NCBI GenBank assembly: GCA_002633025.1
Contig: NMRB01000123.1
Span: 448,815-512,814, forward strand
Source of the DNA: Notospermus geniculatus
Lineage: Eukaryota > Nemertea > Pilidiophora > Heteronemertea > Lineidae
DNA length: 64,000 nucleotides
Direction of reading: 5' to 3'
Of the stretch, positions 24,931-34,700 are shown in pieces. The notes under the pieces are model-generated. The model saw only the letters and a list, made by a program, of their open reading frames with translations, did not search any database and was not told the DNA's origin. Each line of letters opens with the position of its first letter. Position 1 is the first letter of the stretch. Position numbers and translations under genes: made by a program.

Positions 24931-26481
24931 TCATAATCTGGTAGAGATCATGAGATAAGGCTATGATATGAGTTTATTTCATCTCCTGAAAATGAAAAAT
25001 AGAATTGAATAATTAAGTAATATTTAACAGAAATAAGGGGTAGGCCTACTGATGTGATCAGATGTGACTTGCCTTTAATTATTGAGGTTGAACAAAAGAA
25101 ATCTATTTATATAGGCCTAGCTAGGCCTAGGCCTACCCTTTTGTAACGTCAATAGGACAATTATAGGCCTAACAACATCATGACATAACAAGATGGCAAC
25201 GTAGCTTTATGTCGGCCTAGCTAGGCCTACCTAGACCTATTATTCAGTCAATCAATCATGAGTACGACCTTTTTGGGCCTTGGTCGGTAAATTCTGAATT
25301 CCTTCCTAACCTCCTAGGCCTAGGCCTATCCATCATCAATGACATGATCATCATCAACAACACACAATGCACATCAATCATGACACCACACAAACACCAC
25401 ACACACCACCAAGCACGCAGCAGTGCAGCACAACCATGCAACACAACACAACACAACACAATCACAAACGACAAACCATGACTGACCATGCTGACTGATT
25501 TTATTTTGTTTGATTGATTGATGATGAGTAGGCCTACCCGAAAACAAGGGCTGGAGTGGGAACCATCAGGGCACATTGTGATTATTCTTACTTTCCAACA
25601 CGACATCCGTTAGATGTGTGAGTATGATGACAGAGAAGAATGAACAGATGAAATAAATGCACAAATCGACAAAATTACACAACACTGTCAATGTACACAT
25701 TTTTTTTTCTTTTCATGGTAAACCTGGTGAGACCAATTCTGCTCAGGCACTGGCTTCGCCTTCCTCAACGATTTGGTATTTAGGTCTAACGTCTGTCTAA
25801 AGAGGGCAGCACCCACAAGCCCATCTTGGAAGTTGAGTGTTATGTAATGTATAGGGAGGCAAAGGATACCCTTTCTGCACCTGTGGTCACTAAGTAACAC
25901 TGAAAGACCATCATTTTCTGGAAATTTCAACTCCATTTTTTTTCTGGCCTAGCATTGGTCCGACCTTGGAGGAATTATACTGAATTATATAATTCCTCCA
26001 AGGCCCGACAAAGCCAGGTGAACAGGGAGGGGCAGCATATTCCTATTTTTGATGCAATATATTTTGGATTTGATAAGTTCTCTTTTTGCAGATCTAATGT
26101 TGTAAGAAAATAGGTGCTAATTGTAAGGAAAGGGCTTTAAAACTTTTCCAAACACTGCCCCTTGGGCATGTTGGGCATCTTGAGCACACAATGTGGGAGT
26201 GGGGACAGAGAGTTTTCTTGGGAATTTCATAGTCATACAAAGCCGTCAGTTTTCATGGAAAAATTTTATTAGAAACAAATATACAATTTCTCTAGCTTGG
26301 CAAGCTAGTAAATGCATGAAATCATACCTCAAGTTCTTTCTTCACTCCCTCTGTATTGAATCAAAGTAGATGAGTCCATTCTCCACATAGGCCTACCAGT
26401 ATTGAAACTAAAATAGTCCCAATGTTTGTTCATACACAGCATTTACAGTTTTGTTTAGATAGAACTTTTCAAGGGAATAAT
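24931..26481. other. 5' flank of ERCC6 and 3' flank of the GEMIN6 fragment
   Basis: The first 500 bases should hold the ERCC6 promoter but show no TATA or other clear element. The stretch is rich in TAGGCCTA words. An (ACACA)n microsatellite lies at 25440-25462. From 25449 on it is the first copy of the duplicated GEMIN6 3' region. A short frame at 25688-25936 is also found in the second copy (27163-27429) but has no recognisable product. Confidence 0.55.
25964..26002. repeat. Palindrome CCTTGGAGGAATTATA downstream of GEMIN6 (copy A)
   Basis: Arms CCTTGGAGGAATTATA and TATAATTCCTCCAAGG flank 7 bases, with outer GTCCGA/CCCGAC partly paired. The same palindrome is at 27438-27476 in copy B, and its core recurs at 53392-53425 near the actins. 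Confidence 0.85.
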
Positions 26482-26921
26482 CTAGTCCCAGTCCTTCACA
26501 TCAGGAGGCATATTTTTCAACAAGCCCTGAATTTTCCCAAGAATAATCTCATTGGTACTTCTACAGCTGCTTGGAGTATAAGGAGGCTCTATAGACAATG
26601 CATTAGCAATGCACAATGCGTCCGGATTCTCTGAGGAGATTTCAACTGGTAACCTGTGTTTCAGCAACCATAATCTAATAGTGTCCTTCCTTTCCTTTAG
26701 TTCCTCTGGTCCGAGCTCCTCAAGAGTGTCATTAGCGAAAAGCTTATCAAGCTTTGCCTTTTCAGTGTCAGTACTTTCATTCACCACAGTTATCTCCTTG
26801 ACTGCATGGCCCATAACCATTTCCATGAACGGCCGCTCGGCAAATGTGACCAAACAGAATGTACTTGACACAGGGTCCACAGTATACACCCAGCCAACGT
26901 GATCCTTATTGTCAACAGTCT
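26482..26921 (-). pseudogene. GEMIN6: GEMIN6 duplicate lacking the N-terminus (probable assembly duplicate)
   Basis: The frame encodes the C-terminal part of GEMIN6 from TVDNKDHVGW to the stop at 26482-26484, with two residue differences from the complete copy (FANDT for FANGT, YTPSSC for YTPTSC). The 5' end breaks at the N at 26922, and beyond that the sequence jumps back to the 3' flank. No disabling mutation is seen. I read it as the other allele placed in tandem by the assembler; a real truncated tandem copy is possible but less likely. Confidence 0.8.
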
Positions 26922-26922
26922 N
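26922..26922. other. Assembly gap between the two GEMIN6 copies
   Basis: A single N stands exactly at the junction of copy A and copy B of the duplicated segment. Confidence 0.9.
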
Positions 26923-28439
26923 ACAACACAACACAATCACAAACGACAAACCATGACTGACCATGCTGACTGATTTTATTTTGTTTGATTGATTGATGAT
27001 GAGTAGGCCTACCCGAAAACAAGGGCTGGAGTGGGAACCATCAGGGCACATTGTGATTATTCTTACTTTCCAACACGACATCCGTTAGATGTGTGAGTAT
27101 GATGACAGAGAAGAATGAACAGATGAAATAAATGCACAAATCGACAAAATTACACAACACTGTCAATGTACACATTTTTTTTTCTTTTCATGGTAAACCT
27201 GGTGAGACCAATTCTGCTCAGGCACTGGCTTCGCCTTCCTCAACGATTTGGTATTTAGGTCTAACGTCTGTCTAAAGAGGGCAGCACCCACAAGCCCATC
27301 TTGGAAGTTGAGTGTTATGTAATGTATAGGGAGGCAAAGGATACCCTTTCTGCACCTGTGGTCACTAAGTAACACTGAAAGACCATCATTTTCTGGAAAT
27401 TTCAACTCCATTTTTTTCTGGCCTAGCATTGGTCCGACCTTGGAGGAATTATACTGAATTATATAATTCCTCCAAGGCCCGACAAAGCCAGGTGAACAGG
27501 GAGGGGCAGCATATTCCTATTTTTGATGCAATATATTTTGGATTTGATAAGTTCTCTTTTTGCAGATCTAATGTTGTTGTAAGAAAATAGGTGCTAATTG
27601 TAAGGAAAGGGCTTTAAAACTTTTCCAAACACTGCCCCTTGGGCATGTTGGGCATCTTGAGCACACAATGTGAGAGTGGGGACAGAGAGTTTTCTTGGGA
27701 ATTTCATAATCATACAAAGCCATCAGTTTTCACGGACAAATTTTATTAGAAACAAATATACAATTTCTCTAGCTTGGCAAGCTAGTACATGTACATGCAT
27801 GAAATCATGCCTTACCGGTAAGTTCTTTCTTCACTCCCTCTGTATTGAATCAAAGACAAGTAGGCCTAGATGAGTCCATTCTCCACATAGGCCTACCAGT
27901 ATTGAAACTAAAATAGTCCCAATGTTCGTTCATACACAGCATGACAAGTAAATTAGTATCATTCACAATATTGTTTAAGTAGAACTTTTCAAGGAAATAA
28001 TGTAATCTAGTCCCAGTCCTTCACATCAGGAGGCATATTTTTCAACAAACCCTGAATTTTCCCAAGAATAATCTCATTGGTACTTCTACAACTGGTTGGA
28101 GTATAAGGAGGCTCTATAGACAATGCATTAGCTATGCACAATGCGTCAGGATTCTCTGAGGAGATTTCAACTGGTAACCTGTGTTTCAGCAACCATAATC
28201 TAATAGTGTCCTTCCTTTCCTTTAGTTCCTCTGGTCCGAGCTCCTCAAGAGTGCCATTAGCGAAAAGCTTATCAAGCTTTGCCTTTTCAGTGTCAGTACT
28301 TTCATTCACCACAGTTATCTCCTTGACCGCATGGCCCATAACCATTTCCATGAACGGCCGCTCGGCAAATGTGACCAAACAGAATGTACTTGACACAGGG
28401 TCCACAGTATACACCCAGCCAACGTGATCCTTATTGTCC
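26923..28439. repeat. Duplicated segment, copy B
   Basis: It begins ACAACACAACACAATCACAA, identical to copy A at 25449, and runs into the intact GEMIN6 gene. Compared with copy A it has small insertions (ACATGTAC near 27784, extra bases near 27857 and 27943). Confidence 0.85.
27742..27747 (-). promoter_or_regulatory. Likely GEMIN6 polyadenylation signal
   Basis: AATAAA on the minus strand, about 260 bases after the GEMIN6 stop, and conserved in copy A. It is the nearest canonical signal. Confidence 0.5.
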
Positions 28440-28522
28440 ACAGTCTTTATCCAAACCTGTTTGTAGACATAATTCATGTACTGACTAGGATCAGTCACAA
28501 AAATAGGGTGCTTGCTCTCCAT
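28007..28522 (-). CDS. GEMIN6: GEMIN6, SMN-complex subunit
   Basis: A single-exon 171-residue frame. The ATG at 28520-28522 is chosen because it is the first ATG of the frame and gives MESKHPIF. The N-terminal half is the LSm-like domain (YVYKQVWIKTV, GWVYTVDPVS, MGHAVKEITVVNE). The C-terminal half has ERKDTIRLWLLKHRLPVEIS and IEPPYTP, both matching vertebrate Gemin6 (167 residues). Gemin6 pairs with Gemin7 in the SMN complex, which loads Sm proteins onto spliceosomal snRNAs; that is known of the family. The start is only 8 bases after the MED9 stop codon on the same strand, leaving no room for a separate promoter or splice site between the two coding regions. A near-identical truncated copy lies downstream. 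Confidence 0.93.
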   Translation of the reverse strand: MESKHPIFVTDPSQYMNYVYKQVWIKTVDNKDHVGWVYTVDPVSSTFCLVTFAERPFMEMVMGHAVKEITVVNESTDTEKAKLDKLFANGTLEELGPEELKERKDTIRLWLLKHRLPVEISSENPDALCIANALSIEPPYTPTSCRSTNEIILGKIQGLLKNMPPDVKDWD

Positions 28523-28530
28523 TTTTATCA

Positions 28531-28744
28531 CTAGCGTGGGAATTCAAAATTACACTGGTTTTTGTACTTCTGTAAGAGTTCAGTCTTGTTGCTGAATTGT
28601 TTACGGAGGACTTCCAATTGCCGTAACTGCTCCTCGCGACTGTAATCAATTCCAGGCAGTTTTTCCACGTACTCCCGTCCCTTCTGGAACCTTGCCTTTA
28701 AATCGCTTATCTTCTGTGGCACTTCGTGGGAATCCTTCTCAATA
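28531..28744 (-). CDS. MED9: MED9, Mediator subunit 9, 3' coding exon
   Basis: The splice acceptor TTTCATTTCAG precedes an exon encoding IEKDSHEVPQKISDLKARF, then PGIDYSREEQLRQLEVLR and a C-terminus LLQKYKNQCNFEFPR. This matches the C-terminal helical region of vertebrate MED9 (KDSPEV..., LLQKYKSLCMFEIPKE). MED9 belongs to the middle module of Mediator, the RNA polymerase II coactivator. The exon enters in phase 2 and contains no ATG in any frame. The upstream exon or exons are not found between here and PDRG1, nor obviously beyond it; the region is disturbed by a retrotransposon and a haplotype join. Its stop TAG (28531-28533) is 8 bases before the GEMIN6 ATG. Confidence 0.85.
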
Positions 28745-28820
28745 CTGAAATGAACAAACAGTTGGCTAATTAGCATTTTACATTTGTTTAGAAAACAATA
28801 GTTCACATCTGTAAGGATGG

Positions 28821-28978
28821 AAAGAAATAAAATGGAATGTTAGTACTCTGAACTGATTATGTTCCATTCAGGTAAACCTTGAATACTGCAGAAAAATTCT
28901 GCAAAATCTTTAATCACTGCACTTTTTTTATCGTGCCAAATTCTGTTTGGACTACTGCTATGTTTTGATGATGCCACA
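28821..28978. repeat. Flank repeated on both sides of the retrotransposon (copy 1)
   Basis: About 158 bases that recur at 29768-29925 with one or two changes. They are far too long for a target-site duplication, so they look like the same locus read once with and once without the insertion. Confidence 0.85.
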
Positions 28979-29184
28979 TGTTGTGTCGTGAGCTTTGGAA
29001 CCTCATATGACGTCATCACCTCATTCATGTGATGTCACTACCTCATGTAACGTCAGTACGTCATGTAATAATGTAACGTGTTTAGCGTACGTCATGTGCG
29101 TTATGTTCGTTAGTTTTTGGAATAAACTCATGCTGTTCGGACGTGCCCGACTTGACTTGCTCGTTCGGCATCTGAAGATGCCAC
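28979..29184 (+). mobile_element. 5' LTR of a Ty3-type retrotransposon
   Basis: It starts TGTTGTGTCGTGAGC and ends GAAGATGCCACA, the usual TG...CA form. It includes several GACGTCA/ACGTCA words and an AATAAA at 29121-29126. It is followed by TTTTATGGCGACGAGGATTA, the leader context (TGGCGACGAGGAT) found after Ty3/gypsy LTRs. The insertion point is visible because the un-inserted flank continues from the same base at 29926. Confidence 0.72.
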
Positions 29185-29266
29185 ATTTTATGGCGACGAG
29201 GATTAAAAAAGATAGTTCGTAGATTGCCTAGCGATTGTTGCCGTATTTCTCTTCATTGCTGCGAAG

Positions 29267-29768
29267 ATGGCGACATTTTCTGTTTCTCCTCCGCCCGCGT
29301 TCTTGGCTTGTCCTGGGAAGCCGGCGCACCAATGGAAGTTTTGGGCTGAGATGTTCAAGAATTACATCGTTGCTGTTGAGGATGAATCTCACCCCTTTTC
29401 TGCGAAGAGGAAGAAGGCAATGCTACTACATGCTTTGGGGCCTGAAGGTCAGCGAATTTTTAATACATTTCAACCAGATAGAGATGGAGTCCAGTACGAA
29501 CGCGGAGACAGCGAATACGTTCGCGCTTTGAAACTGCTCCAACATCATTTCGCACCGCAAGAGAACGTCGTTGCTGCACGAGTTCGATTTCGGAAACGTT
29601 CCCAACTGCCGGGGGAAGGAGTTGATGAATACATTGCTGCTTTACGTGAACTTGTTATACCTTGCGAATACAATGCGAATACGGTCGACGAAATGATACG
29701 TGATCAACTCGTTGAGAAAACAAGTACGCCGAAGATACAAGAACGTCTCTTGCTGGAAAAGGATTTGA
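29267..29768 (+). mobile_element. Retrotransposon gag frame, 5' part, cut by an assembly gap
   Basis: From the ATG at 29267 the frame runs open for 167 codons until the N. It encodes a gag-like N-terminal region with a tryptophan-rich start (HQWKFWAEMFKNYI), followed by the retrotransposon-gag type pattern LLQHHFAPQ, EYIAALRELV and DQLVE. No zinc knuckle, protease or reverse transcriptase is present because the assembly leaves the element at 29769. The family (Ty3/gypsy) is inferred from the leader and gag pattern. The intact frame suggests a young insertion. Confidence 0.75.
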
Positions 29769-29769
29769 N
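29769..29769. other. Assembly gap inside the retrotransposon
   Basis: The N stands where gag sequence changes abruptly to a second copy of the host flank. Confidence 0.9.
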
Positions 29770-29982
29770 AGAAATAAAATGGAATGTCAGTACTCTGAAC
29801 TGATTATGTTCCATTCAGGTAAACCTTGAATACTGCAGAAAAATTCAGCAAAATCTTTAATCACTGCACTTTTTTTATCGTGCCAAATTCTGTTTGGACT
29901 ACTGCTATGTTTTGATGATGCCACACAATTTGAAGTCCAATAAACAAACTGTAGATTTAAATTCAAGGTTTACCTGTTAACA

Positions 29983-30372
29983 CTACAGCAAGCTATCAAT
30001 AGCCTTCATCTCATCCCTGCTGAGTGGATTCAGACTGAAACCTTGTAGACCTTCCTTGTATTCAGCATCCCGCAGTTTATTGACTTTGACTTTCAGATTC
30101 TTCCTAACATCATTGATCTCAGTGTCCAGTTCATCAAAATCGCTATCAAGACATTTTTTAACTTTCTTTTTTGGCAGTTTAAGAAACTGATTGCCGAGAC
30201 ACACCCAAAACTTTTCATTGATTTTATCTTTTTGCACAACTCGAACAGCTTCTCTTGTTTTTTGACGCTTTCTGTCAAGGTCTACAAGATGCTGTCTATC
30301 AGCAAGAACATCTTCAGCTAGAGCTTCAACTTCTGTCAAATACTGCATAACATGCGGATCCCCAAACTCCAT
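29983..30372 (-). CDS. PDRG1: PDRG1, prefoldin-like subunit
   Basis: A single-exon frame of 129 residues (human 133) starting at the ATG 30370-30372 and ending at TAG 29983-29985. It matches PDRG1 along its length: YLTEVEALAEDVLADRQHLV, DLDRKRQKTREAVR, VCLGNQFLKLP, DLNKLRD-type second coil (VKVNKLRDAEYKEGLQGF) and the end LNPLSRDEMKAI. Two coiled coils around a short beta segment are typical of beta-prefoldins. PDRG1 is known as a p53/DNA-damage-regulated component of the prefoldin-like module of the R2TP/PAQosome. The gene is on the same strand as MED9 and GEMIN6 and heads away from VPS35L. A GTAAAC donor-like word follows 10 bases after the stop. Confidence 0.93.
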   Translation of the reverse strand: MEFGDPHVMQYLTEVEALAEDVLADRQHLVDLDRKRQKTREAVRVVQKDKINEKFWVCLGNQFLKLPKKKVKKCLDSDFDELDTEINDVRKNLKVKVNKLRDAEYKEGLQGFSLNPLSRDEMKAIDSLL

Positions 30373-31724
30373 TTTTCAAGTTTTGTTTCTATCAAAAAGG
30401 TATTGATAACTCAACCAGTCAATGCCTGAAAATAAAGCAAAATACCAATCATTTAGCAAATGGTGGTTGTGGATTAACAGGCGTGGATTCAAGAGGGGGC
30501 ACACCCGGCGGATCGAAGGGGGGGCACACCCGGCCCGTGCCCCCTCTATTTTGTGGAAAATCTTAAAAGCCCCACAGTATTGAATTTTACGATATTTTCA
30601 AAAAGTTAGGAGAGTGCACATAGAGGTCCCATAGCCTCGTGAAGGTCCCCAAAATGCTTGCCTGATACGCACTTCACAGAATCAAGGCCTAGTTTTCAGC
30701 ACACATTGAAAAAAACTGCAGGGAGAGCTGTAATGTACTCTGACAGAGCGTAGTACATTTTACACTACGCTGACGTCGTGCGAGAATCGCGGCGATGATT
30801 TGCGTTTTTCACATTCAATACAGTGGGGCTTTAACAAAATATACCGGGAAATTTCGAAATTTTGAAAAGATGTTAAAATTTGACTGAGGTTTTCCCCCTC
30901 TTTCCCATGATTCTGGATCCGCCCCTGATTAAGATCTTACACAACACAGACAGAGAGGAGGGTAGTCTAGTAATCGGACACTTTTCCTTGGGATAACACC
31001 TCCTTCTACACCATCCATAAAACCTGGATGGAAACAATGACTTTTGCCCTAAAAAACAACCTGCAGGAACTAGTGGTAAGTATCAAATGCAGATATAAAG
31101 GTGCTACGTATAATGATAAATACACCCATACAACATCTTACATAATTCACATACCAACCTCTTTACAATATCATAAATAAGGGGAAGAAAATTCAGGTTA
31201 TCTTGCTCATCCATGTTTCCTGAAAGGTCAAGGTCACGCTTGAAGAATCCAAAGTCATGTGAAATAAATGTTAGCAAAACTAAGGTTATGAAATTTAGTG
31301 GAAATGGTCATGCTTGTAAAGATGTTTTCTTATTTAAGGGTACACCTGTAGCTGGATATCATATTCAGTTTTTATTTGCTCTCAATACACACTGATGGGG
31401 CACTTTGTTATTCAGTCATTCTGCGGCAGACGATGCGGTAGAACCCAAAAAAAACGTTGGACAAAACAGCAAAAAATGGACCAAGTTGAGTTTCAAAAAT
31501 GCAAAAAGGCAGGGCAGGCTATGCTTACCCTCTCTAGGCCTATAGGCTGGCTGCCCCCCCCCCCTCGCCGTGCCAGCCATGCCCCTGCCAACCACCAAGC
31601 CCAGCCCAACTTGGCCCAAGCCTGCTTGCTGGGGTTTTTTGTGTCTTCCTGTTTGGGGCGGTGTGCGTGTGATCACCAGAGCGGCAGAGAGAGGGCTTGT
31701 AGCCTGGTGATTGCATATCTGCCA
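30373..31724. other. Intergenic spacer between divergent PDRG1 and VPS35L
   Basis: Both genes should have their promoters here, but no TATA or CpG-rich block is evident. About a third of it (30479-30927) is a transposon-like insertion. The rest shows no frame that resembles a protein. A run of C at 31554-31564 precedes the VPS35L start by about 160 bases. Confidence 0.55.
30479..30927. mobile_element. hAT-like element (CAGGGGCGGATCC family) in the PDRG1/VPS35L spacer
   Basis: It starts CAGGCGTGGATTCAAGAGGG and ends TCTGGATCCGCCCCTG, inverted versions of the family terminus. GGGGGCACACCCGGC is repeated twice near the left end. Non-coding. Confidence 0.55.
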
Positions 31725-34700
31725 ATGGCAATGGAATGGTAAAGCCTATTTCATACTTCGACACATGACCATCGCCGCATCGGCGTCCGACGCGCGATCA
31801 AAATCTGGACGCCGACAGATAGCCTAGGCCTCAGTAGCGAGTAGTAGGCCAATGTCTGTGTCCAGATTTTGATCCTGCGTCAGATGCCGATGGATTCACT
31901 CTATAGACCTCTAGCCCTATGCTTGGCTTGGGGTTGCTCACTCCAGGGTAGCTGGGGCCTGTCGTCACTCACACTTTTGCCTAGGGGGTAAGCCTAGGCA
32001 TACAGGCAGAGGCTAGGCCTATTGACCTCCCTTCTTTTTTCAGGCTACCTCAGCAACGGAACTACAGTGCAGAGAGAAAGAGAGAAGAACTTCCCCGAGA
32101 TGTAACTTCCAGTCACCCATTGAAAGCCATTGTTGTAAGTTTGGCATCCAGCCTGAGCCTTCATGACCTTGGGGGCTTTGTTTCTATTCAACTATTATTT
32201 TCCACGCATCCTGTTTGCACAGGGTTTCGTTATTTCAGATTTACTTGTAATGTTGGGGTCCAGCTCTTTATACTTCTGGTGGTAGCTTGACTTGAAAGTG
32301 CCAGCCTGAAGAAGACCCCGGTTGGGGTCGAAAATTTGCAAAAATTTCTGGAGGACGACTTCGATTATTATATCATTTTGTGTGTCACCTTTTGTGCCCT
32401 ATCTTTGGAAAGACATAGGAAAAAGTGCATTACTGGCTTTGGATTTTTCAAATAATGTCATTGTTGTTTTTCATTGGTCATGTTTGTGTATTATGCTTTA
32501 TATATTCTTTTCATAGGTATCTGAAAGTAAGGCACGTAAATCTGCCAAAACTACAACACCAAGCAAGAGTAAGAGTCTTATTGACCCACTCAATCCTGAT
32601 ACAGGCTTCGATGGAACAGACCCACTTTCACAGTTTGCCGCCCAATCTGACCCTCTTTCACAGATGTCTCTTGAGGACAAGGTATGTACCCATAAATAAG
32701 CAATTTAGTGAATATACCAAATCAGAACATCTTGTAAGAACTAGTAGTAGTACATCGGTACTTCTCAGCCCTTTGGATGTCCTTTCACAAAAATCACAGG
32801 AAGCACTCTTTAAAACTTCTAAGCACTGCTTAAACGGCGAAACCACTGTCACGATTTTGGCTTGAGACGGAGTTGCGATCCCTTGCGATCACCTTATAAG
32901 GACTTCAGATTGCCATAAGGTGATCGCAACCCCGTCTCAAGTCAAAATCATGTCAGTGGATTCGCCGCTTTAATCTGCTCTCATTTACACCTTGTGGTGT
33001 GCGTTGTTTTATACAGGAGACAAGGGGAAGATCAAGCACAACTTCGTCATCAACAAGTGAACCAGATGACTTTGTTGAACCATGGACTTCCAAAAGAGCC
33101 ACGATTTTATTGAAATACACGACATCAGAGAAGCTCTCCATCACCACAAGCTTTCTCTCAGCATCAGACAAAGAAAAAGGTAGTATCTTCTTGGATTGGT
33201 ACCTGAAAAACTTATTTCATTTCCAGTGAACTATGAAAAGGAGTGGCGTGGTGTCGTGGTTAGCGAGACGGACTCCTGATCAGAGGGTCCCGGGTTCGAT
33301 TCCAAGTCATGACCATGGAAAAAACATGCTCGCTTGTGACCTTGAGCAAGTCACTTTGCCTCACTTGCTTCCTCCACCCAGGTGTAAAAGGGGTACCTGG
33401 TTGGTAGTGATGGTGTATGTGAATGTTGGTCCAAGAGTGCTGAAATCAGCTGCCGGGACTGTAATACTCCCCAGGGAGTGGAGAAATGAAATTGGAATGA
33501 ACAGACCTATAGCTGGGATAATAATGATGTGAAGCGCGTCGAGCAGTCCAACTGGAAATGTGCTATATAAGAACGGCATTATTAATATTATCATTATTAA
33601 AAGGGGACTCTAACTAAACTTACAAACATGTTCGCTTCTCATTTAAGTGGTGGTAAAAACAGCAACAACTGGCACAGTGACAGATAAAGTCAAGAATCGT
33701 CTGGAGCAACTTGATGACTTTGAAGAGGGGTCCGTCAGAGAAATGTTGAACCTCAGTCAACAGGAGTATGTTAATCGGATAGAGGAGCTCAATCAAGCCC
33801 TGATCACGGCATGGGACCTCGATCAGCGAGTCAAATCTCTAAAGATTGCCATACAGTGTGCCAAAGTCTTGTCAGAAACAAGTGTCATCCAGTTCTATCC
33901 AAGCAAGTTTGTGCTGATTACAGACATCTTGGATACATTTGGTGAGTCTTTAGCCAAGAAGTAATGGTGGGTGCTACACCTGCAGGGAAATAGTCGTAAC
34001 TTGTAGCAAAATATTGTCAAATCTGAATATTGTTCCTTGTCAGTTATAGGTTTTAACACGTTTGCTGCCATGGCCAAAATATCATTTCCATCCGCCATTG
34101 CCATGACCCCCAGGCCTATTTCAAGTTTATTTCATATTGCCAACTATGAGTCATAGCTGTACGCCCTCTAGCGTGTTCCCATACATCTGGTTAATCCCCA
34201 CTGCCAGTATGATCATTGAAAGGCTCTTCATCATTGCCAAGCTTACCAACATTAACAGAAAATGCTTTAGCCCTACTACGCGTATACTCGTAGCTGGCAA
34301 TGGGCCGGAGATCAGCAACTACGAGTATAATCGTAGCCGGCAGTCAGACTGTTAACATCTGATTTTGTTTGGTTGCTACTGGCTATTGGCCCTCTCTCAC
34401 TGCTTAACCTAGCCATATATGCATTTTCAGGCAAACTTGTGTATGATAGAATCTTCAGTAAATCTTCCTACTATCCAAAAGGTTGTAATATGGCTCGTTC
34501 TCTACCAGGTGAGCATTTGGACTGTAGATAAAATGTCAGATGACGGTGTTGATGTGTTTTCTCATGACTTCATTTCAGTATCGGTACTTTGTCCTGGTTG
34601 GAATACAGACAGGTTTCAATTTTACGAATGATTTTGTAAGGACACTGGATCACCTGTTGACGATTGTTCACTTTATAAATCATTCACAAATCTATTTCTT

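Larger units (their letters stand above)
25449..26921. repeat. Duplicated segment, copy A (probable haplotype join)
   Basis: About 1.5 kb that matches 26923-28439 almost base for base, from the microsatellite through the GEMIN6 coding region. Copy A stops at the N at 26922. Differences are scattered substitutions and small indels, as expected between alleles. Confidence 0.85.

Noticed and set aside
25688-25936. A small protein gene repeated at 27163-27429
   Set aside because: It occurs twice only because the region is duplicated in the assembly, it uses the GEMIN6 3' flank, and I recognise no family.
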